From positions 124,001 through 188,000 of the forward strand of contig NZ_JXDB01000007.1 in assembly GCF_001281265.1 (NCBI RefSeq): a stretch of 64,000 bases of DNA, given 5' to 3'. This stretch comes from Apilactobacillus kunkeei DSM 12361 = ATCC 700308 (GTDB lineage Bacteria; Bacillota; Bacilli; Lactobacillales; Lactobacillaceae). The notes beneath the pieces were generated by a model. The model ran no database searches. It had not been told where the DNA came from and saw nothing but the letters and a program-made list of their open reading frames with translations. The position numbers and the translations under genes were made by a program. Shown piece after piece: positions 54,759 through 64,000 of the stretch; the first letter of the stretch is position 1; each line of letters opens with the position of its first letter.

Positions 54759-55616
54759 TTATTCTTCCTCTTCTGTAGATAGGTCGTTAACATTATCTAG
54801 AGTAAAACGACCAATCTTACCTTTTCTGGAATCTAAAATAATTCTCATTGAAGCTCTTTCGTAATCATCTTGCATGCCGACTTTTTTAGTAATCTTTAGT
54901 AGTAAATCAACATCAGATAGGTCCATATCATCTTCTGATAGGTGGTAACGATTGATTAACTCTTTTGGATTAGTGGTTCTAAAGAAATGAAGAGCAAACA
55001 AACCAACATCATCACTGTGGTAAATGCTGTCCTTAATCGCTCCTGTCATCGCTAGCTTGTTAGCAATGTCATCATTTTGAAACTTAGGCCATAAGATACC
55101 TGGAGTATCCAATAATTCTAGTTCGTCACTAGATTTTAGCCATTGTTGACCCTTAGTAACTCCGGCACGGTTACCAACTTGGGCGGCACGTCTCTTAACA
55201 ATTTGGTTCAACAATGTTGACTTACCAACGTTTGGAACACCAACACAGATTGCACGAATAACCTTCTTATCGAATCCTCTTTCCTTAGCATCATCAATCT
55301 TATCAGCTAAAAGATCCTTAACAACCTTGGTGATGTATTTACCAGTGGTGTTTTTCTTTGAATCAATTGCAATTGCTGCATATCCTTGATTCTTAAAGTA
55401 TGATAACCATTGGTTGGTAATGTTTGGGTTTGCCAAATCTGCCTTTGTAAGAATCATTAATCTAGGTTTTCCTTGACTAATTCTTGCTACTTCCGGGTTG
55501 ACTGAACTAAATGGGCATCTTGCATCCACTAGTTCAAATACAATATCTACTAAATGAATATTTTCTTCAAATTGACGAATTGCTTTCGCCATATGTCCTG
55601 GAAACCATTGAATCAT
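54759..55616 (-). CDS. rbgA: Ribosome biogenesis GTPase RbgA (YlqF)
   Basis: 285 aa. Circularly permuted GTPase acting late in 50S assembly. G4 TKADLAN (about 58-64) precedes G1 GVPNVGKSTLLNQ (about 127-139) and G3 DTPGILWP; N-terminal IQWFPGHMAKA is diagnostic. A C-terminal ANTAR-like helical domain follows (about 215-285). rbgA-rnhB is standard order. Confidence 0.96.
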   Translation of the reverse strand: MIQWFPGHMAKAIRQFEENIHLVDIVFELVDARCPFSSVNPEVARISQGKPRLMILTKADLANPNITNQWLSYFKNQGYAAIAIDSKKNTTGKYITKVVKDLLADKIDDAKERGFDKKVIRAICVGVPNVGKSTLLNQIVKRRAAQVGNRAGVTKGQQWLKSSDELELLDTPGILWPKFQNDDIANKLAMTGAIKDSIYHSDDVGLFALHFFRTTNPKELINRYHLSEDDMDLSDVDLLLKITKKVGMQDDYERASMRIILDSRKGKIGRFTLDNVNDLSTEEEE

Positions 55617-55666
55617 ATTTTATCCGCTCCTAACTTATATATATTAATTGTACTATATTAATCACC

Positions 55667-55698
55667 AAAAAATGAACCTAAATTAATAGGTTCATTTT
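55667..55698 (-). terminator. Terminator after yozE
   Basis: Stem AAAATGAACCTA/TAGGTTCATTTT with a 6-nt loop and flanking T/A runs; ends the ypmR-ypmS-yozE transcript. Confidence 0.9.
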
Positions 55699-55917
55699 TT
55701 AGTGTTTACTATTTTGAAAATCCATCCAAGCATCATCAAAAATTGTCATACTTGGTAAATAACTAGCATTTTCTTCCAAGTATTCTGAAATTTCATCATA
55801 ATCAGTAGATTGCTTGGGAAATGATTGATCGTAAAATGCGTTGTTTGCAAATTGAGCAACCGCTTCGGTACTCTTAGGATTACGTTCAGTCATTAAATAC
55901 TGGTAAAAACTTTTCAT
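55699..55917 (-). CDS. yozE: YozE family protein
   Basis: 72 aa. Small protein with a SAM-like helical fold typical of YozE (about 3-70): [38 protein letters not shown] in the family pattern. Function unknown. Short gap (10 nt) after ypmS in the ypmR-ypmS-yozE group. Confidence 0.92.
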   Translation of the reverse strand: MKSFYQYLMTERNPKSTEAVAQFANNAFYDQSFPKQSTDYDEISEYLEENASYLPSMTIFDDAWMDFQNSKH

Positions 55918-55927
55918 AGTTGCTCCT

Positions 55928-56518
55928 TTATTGATTAGGAATTAAGACTTTAAATTCAAAGTCACCGTCACCATTCATATCAATTTTATTAGCTTGGTAT
56001 GAAAGTTCTTTCTTACCACCTAATTTGTTGACATGCAAGATGATACGACTGTTCTTGCTATCTAATTCGACCCATTTTGGAATGTTGTAATGTTTGCCAA
56101 CATAACCAATTACAAAACGAGGTGGTACATTTAACTTACCAACTTCAAGTTTACTTGCAGTTAGTTCCACATCACCATTGCTTAATAAGTGTGGATCCAA
56201 ACTTAATAGGTATCCGACTTTGGAACCTAAGATGGTAATCTTACCATAAACGTAGGCTTGTTTGTCTACCCAGAACTTATAGTCCATGTTTTTTTCTTTC
56301 TTTTCGAACTTTTCTAGGTAGTAACTTGATAATGCGTTAATTTGTTTTTTATTCAAACTAACACTAATTGGTGTATTGTTTTTTGACGCTGTTCCCATTT
56401 GTGGATTTACGGTTTCACTATTCATTTGCTTCCAAGCATAGAATGCACCACCAAGTAGTACGATTACTAATAAAATGAATAGGTACTTAAATAGTTTTTT
56501 CTCTTTTGCTTTTTCCAT
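55928..56518 (-). CDS. ypmS: YpmS family protein (DUF2140)
   Basis: 196 aa. N-terminal membrane anchor (about 10-28) and an extracytoplasmic beta-rich domain. YpmS proteins accompany YpmR lipase-like proteins, as here (11 nt downstream). Motifs [16 protein letters not shown] and [21 protein letters not shown], here noted by their cores. Function not known; location outside the membrane is inferred. Confidence 0.9.
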   Translation of the reverse strand: MEKAKEKKLFKYLFILLVIVLLGGAFYAWKQMNSETVNPQMGTASKNNTPISVSLNKKQINALSSYYLEKFEKKEKNMDYKFWVDKQAYVYGKITILGSKVGYLLSLDPHLLSNGDVELTASKLEVGKLNVPPRFVIGYVGKHYNIPKWVELDSKNSRIILHVNKLGGKKELSYQANKIDMNGDGDFEFKVLIPNQ

Positions 56519-56529
56519 TACAATTGCCT

Positions 56530-57414
56530 CTAATTCCAGTCATTAAATCTAAATAATTGTGATACGAGTCTGTTGGTCATGTAGTTATATCCCTTATCAT
56601 TTGGATGGAAATGATCATCTGGGGAAATATAATTATTTAACTCGCCCTTAGTATCATCTAATTTTAAAATGTCCAATGGATTAAAAGTTACTTCATCACT
56701 TGATTCAACTAACTTTTCTTTTTGGGCCTTACTCTTATATTGTCCATATGATAGTGGTGTGATGTCAACAAAATGAGCTTTTTTATTTCTTAGCACAACA
56801 CCGTTTGTAATTTGGTTGTACTTCTTAACGTATTGATTAATCACATCAACATTTGCAAAGTATACATAGATTGGATTATAAATACCAAACACGTAGATTG
56901 GTGCCTTTTTATTTTCTTTTCTGATATCATTCATTAATCTATTCACTTTGGCTTGATAAGTGATAGAGGCTTGCTTCATTCTACTATTAAACTTAGCTTT
57001 ACCATCAACTAAAGCGTTACTTTGTAGACTTTGTAGCAAGTCATTACCACCAACGGTTAGAACAATAATGTTGGCCTTTTTCAAACTACTTGAAAGGCCT
57101 TTAACGTTGTTTTGAACACGCTTATCAATTTGATCACTACGTTGTCCAGCAATTCCATAGTTAACTGTTGTAACGTGCTTATAACCCTTTTTATCCAATG
57201 CCTGTTTAGTTCTTGATACATAGCCACCGGCTTTTTTAGGGTCACCAACTCCCTGTGTTAATGAATCACCTAACGCAACGATGGATATTTTTTTGTTCTT
57301 GTTAACATTCGTGATTTTAGTCTTGTGTCTAACGTTTGAATAAACTTGGTAGCTCACACCGGCAATTCCAAATACTACGATCAAAAATAGTATGAATTTA
57401 AATACTTTTTTCAT
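56530..57414 (-). CDS. ypmR: SGNH/GDSL hydrolase family lipoprotein-like protein (YpmR)
   Basis: 294 aa from the ATG at 57414 (GGGGTG upstream). N-terminal signal/anchor (about 5-25), no lipobox Cys. SGNH blocks: VALGDSLTQGVGD (Ser), a Gly-containing NYGIAGQRSDQ, VGGNDLL (Asn) and the DHFHPNDKGY block (Asp-His). An exported esterase or lipase by family. It is upstream of ypmS and yozE, and follows the dfrA terminator. Confidence 0.93.
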   Translation of the reverse strand: MKKVFKFILFLIVVFGIAGVSYQVYSNVRHKTKITNVNKNKKISIVALGDSLTQGVGDPKKAGGYVSRTKQALDKKGYKHVTTVNYGIAGQRSDQIDKRVQNNVKGLSSSLKKANIIVLTVGGNDLLQSLQSNALVDGKAKFNSRMKQASITYQAKVNRLMNDIRKENKKAPIYVFGIYNPIYVYFANVDVINQYVKKYNQITNGVVLRNKKAHFVDITPLSYGQYKSKAQKEKLVESSDEVTFNPLDILKLDDTKGELNNYISPDDHFHPNDKGYNYMTNRLVSQLFRFNDWN

Positions 57415-57427
57415 AATAATCACCCCA

Positions 57428-57466
57428 TAAAAAAAGGTTATGTAGCAATCCATAACCTTTTTTTAT
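57428..57466 (-). terminator. Terminator after dfrA
   Basis: Stem AAAAAGGTTATG/CATAACCTTTTT with an 8-nt loop and T tract, between dfrA stop and ypmR. Confidence 0.92.
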
Positions 57467-57470
57467 TATT

Positions 57471-57962
57471 TTATTTACGTTCAAATATTTCAAAACGGTA
57501 TGGATAAATGTTCTTATCATCAATGATTCCTTCTTTGGTTGATACTAAATCAAATTGACTGTAATCAATCTCTGGCATTTGAGTATCACCTTCAAAGTCG
57601 TAATCAATTACGGTCCTGTATAAACGATCAACGTATGGAAGTAATTCAGCAAAAATCTTAGCACCACCAACAACGAAAATTTCCTTATCACTAAACTTTT
57701 TAGCAAAAGCTAGAAATTCTTCTAACGTGTTAAAGACAACAACGTCGTTAGGATATTCACTTTTATCATGACTAGTTAATACGGTGTTTAAACGGTTTGG
57801 TAGTGGACGCTTAAAGCTTTCGTATGTTGTTCTTCCTGCCATGATGATTTGGTGTGTGGTAGTTTCCTTAAAATATTTCATATCAGCTGGTAAATGCCAT
57901 GGTAATCCACCATTTAAACCAATAATATGATTATCTGATTCAGCCCATAAAAATGAAATCAT
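57471..57962 (-). CDS. dfrA: Dihydrofolate reductase
   Basis: 163 aa. Reduces dihydrofolate to THF, needed after ThyA. Motifs: FLWAESDNHIIGLNGGLPWHLPADMKYFKETT (shown by its core LPWHLPADMKYFK), IIMAGRTTYES, and IFVVGGAKIFAELLP (NADPH). thyA is 22 nt upstream, the functional pair thyA-dfrA. Normal length. Confidence 0.97.
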   Translation of the reverse strand: MISFLWAESDNHIIGLNGGLPWHLPADMKYFKETTTHQIIMAGRTTYESFKRPLPNRLNTVLTSHDKSEYPNDVVVFNTLEEFLAFAKKFSDKEIFVVGGAKIFAELLPYVDRLYRTVIDYDFEGDTQMPEIDYSQFDLVSTKEGIIDDKNIYPYRFEIFERK

Positions 57963-57984
57963 TAGTAATAGTCCCCTTTATTAT

Positions 57985-58935
57985 TTATACAGCAACTGGT
58001 GCCTTGATTGGATCATGGTGCTTATAATCGATTACTTTAATGTCGTCCATGTCGTAATCAAAAATACTTTCCTTGTCAGGATTTAACCATAGCTTAGGTG
58101 CTTCGTATGGTTCTCTACTCAATTGTTCTTCAATTTGAGAAACGTGGTTTGAGTAAATATGAGCATCCCCTAAAGTATGGATAAATTCACCAGGTTCTAA
58201 TCCGCATTCTTTAGCGATTAATGAGGTTAATAGTGCGTAACTTGCAATATTAAATGGTACTCCTAAGAAGATGTCACCAGAACGTTGGTATAATTGACAG
58301 CTTAACTTACCGTCGTTCACGTAGAATTGGAACATTGTGTGGCAAGGTGGTAATGCTACAAACGGAATGTCTTCTGGATTCCATGCTGAAACAATTAATC
58401 TTCTTGAATCAGGATTTGTCTTGATTTGATCAATTACGTTTTGAATTTGGTCAATAGTGCCACCAGTAGTGGTCTTCCATTTACGCCATTGGCTACCGTA
58501 AACAAGTCCTAAATCACCGTATTTCTTGGCAAAGTCGTCATCTTCGACGATTCTTTGACAGAATTTTTTCTTTTCAGCTAAGTATTGTTTCTTAAATTCT
58601 GCATCCTTTTCAGCTCTCAAACCGAAGTCGGTCATGTCTGGGCCAGTGTATTCATCTGATTCAACCCAGTTTTTAAAAGCCCATTCATCCCAGATGTGGT
58701 TCTTGTGCTTTAGTAAGAATTGAATATTAGTGTCCCCGCGTAAGAACCATAATAATTCACTCTTGATTAAGCCAAAAGGAACCTTCTTGGTAGTTAATAA
58801 AGGAAAACCTTTTGATAGGTCAAAACGCATTTGGTAACCAAATGTACTAATTGTCCCTGTTCCAGTTCTATCTTCCTTACGATGGCCATTTTCTAAAACG
58901 TACTTGGCAAGATTTAAATAAGCATCTTCTAACAT
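57985..58935 (-). CDS. thyA: Thymidylate synthase
   Basis: 316 aa from the ATG at 58935, with AGGGGTAATGAC upstream; the longer frame would overlap the ABC-F gene by 11 nt. Methylates dUMP to dTMP using methylene-THF. The catalytic Cys is in [12 protein letters not shown] (about 195), with DRTGTGT near the N-terminus and [18 protein letters not shown] large insert (about 85-130) is characteristic of lactobacillus ThyA. Confidence 0.97.
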   Translation of the reverse strand: MLEDAYLNLAKYVLENGHRKEDRTGTGTISTFGYQMRFDLSKGFPLLTTKKVPFGLIKSELLWFLRGDTNIQFLLKHKNHIWDEWAFKNWVESDEYTGPDMTDFGLRAEKDAEFKKQYLAEKKKFCQRIVEDDDFAKKYGDLGLVYGSQWRKWKTTTGGTIDQIQNVIDQIKTNPDSRRLIVSAWNPEDIPFVALPPCHTMFQFYVNDGKLSCQLYQRSGDIFLGVPFNIASYALLTSLIAKECGLEPGEFIHTLGDAHIYSNHVSQIEEQLSREPYEAPKLWLNPDKESIFDYDMDDIKVIDYKHHDPIKAPVAV

Positions 58936-58945
58936 GTCATTACCC

Positions 58946-60850
58946 CTATTCAACATATTCGCTTAAATATTCCCAGCGACTAATCTTTTCGTCGGACTGT
59001 TTATTTAAGTCATCAATCTTTAATTGTGTTTCAGCTAGTTTATCATAATCATTTCCCAAATGGGTCATTTCTTCTTTCAATTTACTGATTTGTTGATCTA
59101 AATCATCAATGTCTTTTTCTAACTGATCATATTCCATTTGTTCAGCATAAGTTAGTTTCTTCTTGGTAGTCTTTTCTTCTGCTGGTTGTTGCTCTTCTTT
59201 TTTCTTTGCAGCATATTCAACATGTGCTTGTTTCTTTTCTGTCTTGTTTTGTTCGGCTGCTTGCTTTAAGTATTCAGTGAACAATCCAACATGACTTTCA
59301 ATATCACCATCACCGTTAAAGATTAAAAGACGGTTTGCAACCTTATCTAGGAAGTAACGGTCATGAGAAACGGTGATTACAGTTCCACTAAAGTGCGAAA
59401 TATAGTCTTCTAGTACCGTTAATGTGGAGATATCTAGGTCATTGGTTGGTTCATCAAGTAGTAAAACATTTGGTTGTTGCATCAATAGTTTTAATAAATA
59501 CAAACGACGTTTTTCACCACCGGACAACTTACGAATCAATGTTCCATGCATGAACTTTGGAAATAGGAATTGTTCCAATAAGTCGGTAACACTAATCTTA
59601 TTTCCTGTGTTATCAGTAACGTGCTCACCAACATCTGTTAAGTAGTTAATTACACGCTTGTCTTCTGGAATTGGTTCTGTTTGTTGTGTGTAGTATGCCA
59701 TCTTAACGGTTTCACCAATTTCAATGATCCCACTATCTAATGGTAACTTACCGGTAATCACGTTTAATAGCGATGATTTACCAGCACCATTTTCACCAGA
59801 AATACCAATTCTTTCGTTTCGTTGAACCAAATCACTGAAGTTCTTCAAAATCGTTTTATCGTTTAGAGTTAGATTAGCATCCTTAATTTCGATAACTTTT
59901 TTCCCTAGACGTTGTTGACCTAAGTTGATGTCAATATCTTCTTCTGTTTGTAAGTTACCAACATTTTCCTTTAAGTCATTAAAACGATTAATTCTGGCTT
60001 GTTGTTTAGTTGTTCTGGCCTTAGCACCCTTTTTCATCCAAGCTAATTCTTGTTTGTAAAGTTTTTGTTTTTTATGTTCAGCAGCAACTTCTAGGTCAAC
60101 TCGTTCGGCCTTTTGTTCCAAGTAATCTTGGTAGTTACCTGTATATTCGTAAAGACTTCCAAATGATAGTTCCCAAATTTTGTTAGCGATTTGATCTAAG
60201 AAGTATCTATCGTGGGTTACGAATAGTAGAGCACCCTTATACTTAGCAAGGTATTCTTGTAACCATTCGATTGAATCAAAATCTAAATGGTTGGTAGGTT
60301 CGTCTAATATTAACAAATCAGGTGATTGAATTAATACTTGAGCTAACCCAACACGTCTCTTTTGACCTCCAGATAATGTGCTAACCACTTGGTTAACATC
60401 ATCAATTTTTAGTTGGGTCAAGATGGTCTTAACGTCGTTTTCAGCATTCCATGCATCTTCTTCGTTCATCTTGGCTTCGGCATCAAGGTATTGTCTTTCT
60501 GCCTTTGGATCATCTGGATGATTGGAATAGCTTTGTAAGGTTTGTTCATATCTTCTGATGGTATTAAAAATATCCTGACTTCCGGCAAACACAGCTTCTA
60601 AAATGGTTAATGATTCGTCCAATTTAGGTTGTTGTTTTAAGTAACCAATTGTGTATGTCTTTGAGGTAATAATTTCACCAGTAGAATCAATATCTTCCTG
60701 TGATAAAACATTTAAAAGTGATGACTTACCACTACCATTGGTCCCAATTAAACCAATTCGATCTTGTTCGTTGATAATTAAATCTAGATCCTTGAATAAG
60801 GTCTTTTCACCATATGTTTTAGTTAAAGCTTCCGCTCTTAACGTTTGCAT
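58946..60850 (-). CDS. ABC-F family ATP-binding protein (Uup-like)
   Basis: 634 aa, two ATPase domains without membrane part. Walker A1 [15 protein letters not shown], signature1 [15 protein letters not shown], Walker B1 [13 protein letters not shown]; Walker A2 [15 protein letters not shown], signature2 [12 protein letters not shown], Walker B2 [12 protein letters not shown] linker is rich in Lys/Arg. The C-terminal coiled coil (about 555-634) is Uup-type. Such proteins act at the ribosome or on DNA stability; resistance is not implied. Confidence 0.93.
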   Translation of the reverse strand: MQTLRAEALTKTYGEKTLFKDLDLIINEQDRIGLIGTNGSGKSSLLNVLSQEDIDSTGEIITSKTYTIGYLKQQPKLDESLTILEAVFAGSQDIFNTIRRYEQTLQSYSNHPDDPKAERQYLDAEAKMNEEDAWNAENDVKTILTQLKIDDVNQVVSTLSGGQKRRVGLAQVLIQSPDLLILDEPTNHLDFDSIEWLQEYLAKYKGALLFVTHDRYFLDQIANKIWELSFGSLYEYTGNYQDYLEQKAERVDLEVAAEHKKQKLYKQELAWMKKGAKARTTKQQARINRFNDLKENVGNLQTEEDIDINLGQQRLGKKVIEIKDANLTLNDKTILKNFSDLVQRNERIGISGENGAGKSSLLNVITGKLPLDSGIIEIGETVKMAYYTQQTEPIPEDKRVINYLTDVGEHVTDNTGNKISVTDLLEQFLFPKFMHGTLIRKLSGGEKRRLYLLKLLMQQPNVLLLDEPTNDLDISTLTVLEDYISHFSGTVITVSHDRYFLDKVANRLLIFNGDGDIESHVGLFTEYLKQAAEQNKTEKKQAHVEYAAKKKEEQQPAEEKTTKKKLTYAEQMEYDQLEKDIDDLDQQISKLKEEMTHLGNDYDKLAETQLKIDDLNKQSDEKISRWEYLSEYVE

Positions 60851-60854
60851 GTAA

Positions 60855-62063
60855 TCACTCTTTCACAATTTTTTTCGCAGCTTCAATTAATTCAGCTTTT
60901 TCATTTTGGAATTCTCCGTTCACGATTCCAGTCTCAATTGCATATAATATTTTACCCAATGCCGGACCCGGTTTGACAATACCGTTCTTAATCAAATCGC
61001 CACCATTGACTGCAATTTCTTTTTTGTTTTTGATTGGTAAAGCATCGTATTGAGCTATTAAGTCTTCTTCGGATTTGGCAAATCCATACATTTTAGCAAT
61101 TTGGTTAGCCAAAACTAGAAGTTCCTCACCAGTTTCATACATTGACCATTTGTCTAGAGAATCATCCCTTAGCTTTTCTACAGCCTTTGTACAAATTTCT
61201 GTTTTCTTAATGATGTCGTTAGAAGCCTTCCATGACTTTAGGAGACTAGTAATACTTGTTCGATCAAGACCAAATTCAAATGATAGTAATGACCATACCG
61301 AAACCTCGTCGGATAAGTTTAAATCATCAAGCTTAGCAATTGCTTCTAACTCGTTTTGATGAATAGCAAATCCGGGAACGTATTTATACATATCTGTATT
61401 AATCATGTCTAAAATACCTTGCTTAGGTCTTTTGGCCATCATCATCTTAAGAAATTCGGTGTAAATTCTTTCTACCGCAATTTTTTCTAACAATGCACTG
61501 TTTGATTTGATTGCCGCTAGTGTTTTAGATTCAATATCAAAGTCTAGTTTGCTGGCAAATCTAACTGCACGCATCATTCTTAATGCATCTTCATGGAAAC
61601 GTTCATTAGGATTACCAACTGCTCTAATTAGATGATTTTTTAAATCGCTTAAACCATCGAATAAATCAGTAACATCCCCGTTTTCTCTCATCGCAAATGC
61701 ATTAATTGTAAAGTCACGACGCTTTAAATCTTCCGCAAGCGATCTTACAAATTCAACTTTGTCCGGACGTCTATAGTCTTGGTATCCTGACTCGGTTCTA
61801 AAGGTGGTAATTTCATAACCTTTTTTTTCATGAATCACCATTACCGTCCCGTGTTCAATTCCGGTATCCACGGTTTTTTTGAATATTTTTTTAATTTCTT
61901 CTGGGTAAGCACTCGTTGCGATATCAACATCATGAATGTCTAGTCCTAATATTGTGTCACGAACACTTCCGCCAACAAAATAAGCTTCAAAACCAGCATC
62001 TTCAATTTTTTGCATGACTGGACGAGCTTTTTCAAATTCGTTCGGTAAGTTTTCTATCTTCAT
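60855..62063 (-). CDS. cca: CCA tRNA nucleotidyltransferase
   Basis: 402 aa from the ATG at 62063 (TAGG site upstream); an in-frame start at 62081 is less likely. Adds CCA ends to tRNAs, required here as tRNA-Arg lacks encoded CCA. The nucleotidyl transferase core has FVGGSVRDTILGLDIHDVDIATSAYP (given by its core VGGSVRDTILG), with the Asp pair, RDFTINAFA, and RFHEDALRMMRAVRFASKL. Class II type without an HD domain. Confidence 0.96.
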   Translation of the reverse strand: MKIENLPNEFEKARPVMQKIEDAGFEAYFVGGSVRDTILGLDIHDVDIATSAYPEEIKKIFKKTVDTGIEHGTVMVIHEKKGYEITTFRTESGYQDYRRPDKVEFVRSLAEDLKRRDFTINAFAMRENGDVTDLFDGLSDLKNHLIRAVGNPNERFHEDALRMMRAVRFASKLDFDIESKTLAAIKSNSALLEKIAVERIYTEFLKMMMAKRPKQGILDMINTDMYKYVPGFAIHQNELEAIAKLDDLNLSDEVSVWSLLSFEFGLDRTSITSLLKSWKASNDIIKKTEICTKAVEKLRDDSLDKWSMYETGEELLVLANQIAKMYGFAKSEEDLIAQYDALPIKNKKEIAVNGGDLIKNGIVKPGPALGKILYAIETGIVNGEFQNEKAELIEAAKKIVKE

Positions 62064-62127
62064 CTTTATACCTACTCTCAATACAATCTATATTAAATAC
62101 TAACAGATTAGCATTACAATTTACAGA

Positions 62128-62156
62128 TTGAAGTTTACTAACTTTAGTGCTGTAAT
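62128..62156 (+). promoter_or_regulatory. Probable promoter of the Xer-like gene
   Basis: -35 TTGAAG (62128-62133), 17-nt spacer, -10 TGTAAT (62151-62156). Confidence 0.5.
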
Positions 62157-62191
62157 AGGAATAAATAACTATTAGGAGTTGAACTAGCCAA

Positions 62192-63013
62192 ATGTCTAAT
62201 GATTATCCATATCAAGATACTTTTGAGATTGATTTACAGAATAAAGGATTAGCAAAAGTAACGATTAACGAATACACGAAAATCCTATCTGACATGTTTG
62301 ACTACCTATCCGATTTCAATAAGGGCTATCAAGAAAATCATAAAGTCAGTAACCTGTTTAATCGTGATATTGAAGAATATCTTCAAATGCTTTTAGACGA
62401 ACGCAAAATCAACCATAACACCTATAACAAGGTTCTATCACACATTAATGTCTATTTTAATTACCTGTTCACCCATCAATTGAACAGTAATTTACCAACA
62501 ATTGATATTAAGGGATTAAAACACGAATCTAAGAGCGAATTAGATACTTCCTGGTTAGATAATATAAATGTCATTCTAGCTGACGCAAACGTCCATTTTT
62601 ACGCTAGAATGACCGTTCTACTAATTAGTAAGGGATTTAAATCTGAAGAATTCCTCCAACCTGGTTTTTATCGATTGTTTAATCAAATTACTTTCTCGGA
62701 TGAAGAAAAATTTTTCATAAACTTGTTCGATAAATTCATTCAACCAATTCAGTTAAAACAAAATAGTCAGGATATCTTTTTAAAACAACGACTAGCTGAG
62801 GATCCACACATCACTTCTGCTGGATTGCATAAATACCTAACCCCTAGTGAACAATATCTAGGATTCTCACTTAGCCCATCAGAATTATTTACGGGTTATG
62901 TCATTGATTTCATCAAAAAAAATCCAGACCTAAGTGACTCAAAACTATCAAGTCAATTAAATCTGGATTTATCATCGATTAATTATTACAAAGGATTAAT
63001 CAAAAAAGACTAA
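62192..63013 (+). CDS. Tyrosine recombinase-like protein lacking catalytic residues
   Basis: 273 aa. The N-terminal part (about 8-100) has the SAM-like core-binding fold of phage integrases and Xer proteins. In the region of the catalytic domain the expected Arg is Lys150 (GFKSEEF versus GMRVSEC), the H-x-x-R box is ITSAGLHKYL (about 207-216), the LGH motif is LGF (223-225) and no Tyr is at the normal spacing (Tyr236 is +11 from F225; +9 is expected). A short helix-turn-helix-like tail follows (about 245-270). It probably binds DNA but cannot cut it. Ribosome-binding site AGGAG is 13 nt from the ATG, rather long. It overlaps the 3' end of the TPR gene by 4 nt. Confidence 0.8.
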   Translation: MSNDYPYQDTFEIDLQNKGLAKVTINEYTKILSDMFDYLSDFNKGYQENHKVSNLFNRDIEEYLQMLLDERKINHNTYNKVLSHINVYFNYLFTHQLNSNLPTIDIKGLKHESKSELDTSWLDNINVILADANVHFYARMTVLLISKGFKSEEFLQPGFYRLFNQITFSDEEKFFINLFDKFIQPIQLKQNSQDIFLKQRLAEDPHITSAGLHKYLTPSEQYLGFSLSPSELFTGYVIDFIKKNPDLSDSKLSSQLNLDLSSINYYKGLIKKD

Positions 63014-64000
63014 TCATCCATGTATTCATCAAGCATAAATGCAGCTTCATCATCATTTGGTTGAAGTTGAACATACTTTTTAAGAAGTTCATATGAATTA
63101 TCGCGGTCACCGTATTCACGGAAGAATAATGCTGCTTGTTTTAAGAAACTAGCATTATCAGAGAAATATGGTTTGGCAGCTAGGTAATTCTTGTGAGCTT
63201 CTTTTAGTTTGTCTAACTTATCGTATGAAACAGCAAGGTTCCAGTAGAATTGCGGATCCAATTCATGATTTTCAATGTAACTATTCAACAATTCAATGTT
63301 TTCTTCATAGTCTTCTTTGGCAACCAATAGGTTAGACATTTCCAAGACGATTTCAATGTCGTCTGGATCAATTTCGTTTCCTTGTTGTAGGTATCCCAGT
63401 GCTTCATCATTTTCGGAAAGCTTAAGTGCTTCACGGGCTGTTGCTAAGAATAGCTTTTCGTTATATTGGTCAACACTTAGCCCTTCTTGCAATACACGAT
63501 ATGCTTCTTCTTGTTTATTAACAGCATCTAATGCTTGTCCTAAGTATGGGTAAAGGGTGGCATATTGTGGATCTGAGTCACGAAGTTCCTCAAATAAATC
63601 AATTGATTCTTCATATTCCTTTAGTTGTAGGTAAGTGAACGCTGTTTCGAACTTAACATCTGAAGACATATCAATTGTCTTAATTTGTTTTAGGTATCCA
63701 ATTGCGTTTTCAAAGTTACTGTCATTAGCGTATGAAATACCAATTCTTTCAACAATGTTTACAGCTGATAGATTGGTGATTCCCTTTTTAATCAAACTTA
63801 AGTACAAAGGAATGGCCTTATTGTATTCGCCCATTGTGTAATACAACTCTGCCAACGCAAATGTGATTACTTCCTCGTCAGGAGCTAATTTTCTAGCTTC
63901 TAGCAGCTTTTCGCGGCTAACTTCGAATAACTCTTGAGTTTGGTATAAGTCGGCTTGAACCATCAAAGATTGAAGATAAGCAGGTGAATCTTTACTAATC
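63010..64000 (-). CDS. TPR repeat protein (YpiA-like), 3' part (gene runs off the window)
   Basis: 330 codons of a helical repeat protein; the reading frame stays open to the window edge, so the start is outside. At least seven 34-residue TPR-like units, with patterns such as YNKAIPLYLSLIKKG, FENAIGYLKQI, YEESIDLFEELRDSDPQYATLYPYLGQ (core given) and ENIELLNSYIENH, end at PNDDEAAFMLDEYMDD. TPR proteins mediate protein-protein interaction. Tail-to-tail with the Xer-like gene; gene order fits YpiA of Bacillus. Confidence 0.88.
   Translation of the reverse strand, partial: ISKDSPAYLQSLMVQADLYQTQELFEVSREKLLEARKLAPDEEVITFALAELYYTMGEYNKAIPLYLSLIKKGITNLSAVNIVERIGISYANDSNFENAIGYLKQIKTIDMSSDVKFETAFTYLQLKEYEESIDLFEELRDSDPQYATLYPYLGQALDAVNKQEEAYRVLQEGLSVDQYNEKLFLATAREALKLSENDEALGYLQQGNEIDPDDIEIVLEMSNLLVAKEDYEENIELLNSYIENHELDPQFYWNLAVSYDKLDKLKEAHKNYLAAKPYFSDNASFLKQAALFFREYGDRDNSYELLKKYVQLQPNDDEAAFMLDEYMDD

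Noticed and set aside
58946-60850. ABC-F gene as an antibiotic-resistance determinant
   Set aside because: Its Uup-like C-terminal coiled coil and lack of resistance-type features point to a housekeeping protein.

Overview
The window is a stretch of conserved core chromosome from a low-GC Gram-positive bacterium, almost certainly a member of the Lactobacillaceae. The supporting evidence is the AT-rich sequence with strong GGAGG ribosome-binding sites, the gene order (smc-rnc-acpP-plsX-recG-fakA-yloU with divergent rpmB; pknB-prpC-rsmB-fmt-priA-coaBC-rpoZ-gmk; glnR-glnA; yqgN-gluP-yqgQ-glcK), a Firmicutes-type L27 with a cleavable N-terminus next to its Prp protease, a Phe T-box and a GlnR box. 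No prophage, insertion sequence, CRISPR array, rRNA operon or biosynthetic cluster is visible. The genus cannot be fixed from the sequence alone.

Layout. 1-7000 (minus strand): start of smc, rnc, acpP, plsX, recG, fakA and an Asp23-like gene, covering chromosome segregation, RNA processing and phospholipid/fatty acid supply. rpmB (L28) diverges at 7151. 7400-18240: one long minus-strand operon, read from coaBC down to thiN, with cofactor, replication restart, translation initiation, Ser/Thr kinase/phosphatase and ribosome assembly genes. 18340-25060: folD-xseA-xseB-ispA-tlyA-recN-gmk-rpoZ. 25160-27900: efp-asp23-nusB and rplU-prp-rpmA, then tRNA-Arg. 28100-31500: an unrecognised gene, glnA, glnR and miaA. 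31600-34900: small DUF3042 protein (plus strand), rhodanese-like protein, glucokinase, yqgQ, rhomboid, 5-FCL and L33. 35000-39800: class B PBP and a divergent YfhO-type membrane protein. 39800-47560: greA, udk, mltG, pheST with T-box, hxlR, an HD hydrolase and a SpoU methyltransferase. 47660-48950 (plus): acylphosphatase and YidC. 49000-62060: an aldose epimerase with a cre-like site, xerC, topA, dprA, rnhB, rbgA, yozE, ypmS, ypmR, dfrA, thyA, an ABC-F ATPase and cca. 62190-63010 (plus): a tyrosine-recombinase-like protein without catalytic residues. The window ends inside a TPR protein gene.

The genes are mostly growth-linked and lie in operons closed by clear intrinsic terminators. Regulation that can be read directly includes a Phe T-box before pheS, a GlnR/TnrA box before glnR, an L21 leader before rplU, a cre-like palindrome inside the aldose epimerase promoter and a structured leader before rpmB.

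The most unusual observations are an in-frame TGA near the 3' end of pknB followed by 35 more in-frame codons that look like the normal C-terminus, the catalytically dead Xer-like protein, and a helical protein beside tRNA-Arg that vaguely resembles all-alpha dUTPases. I found no convincing new multi-gene system; the window is mainly ordinary core genome.
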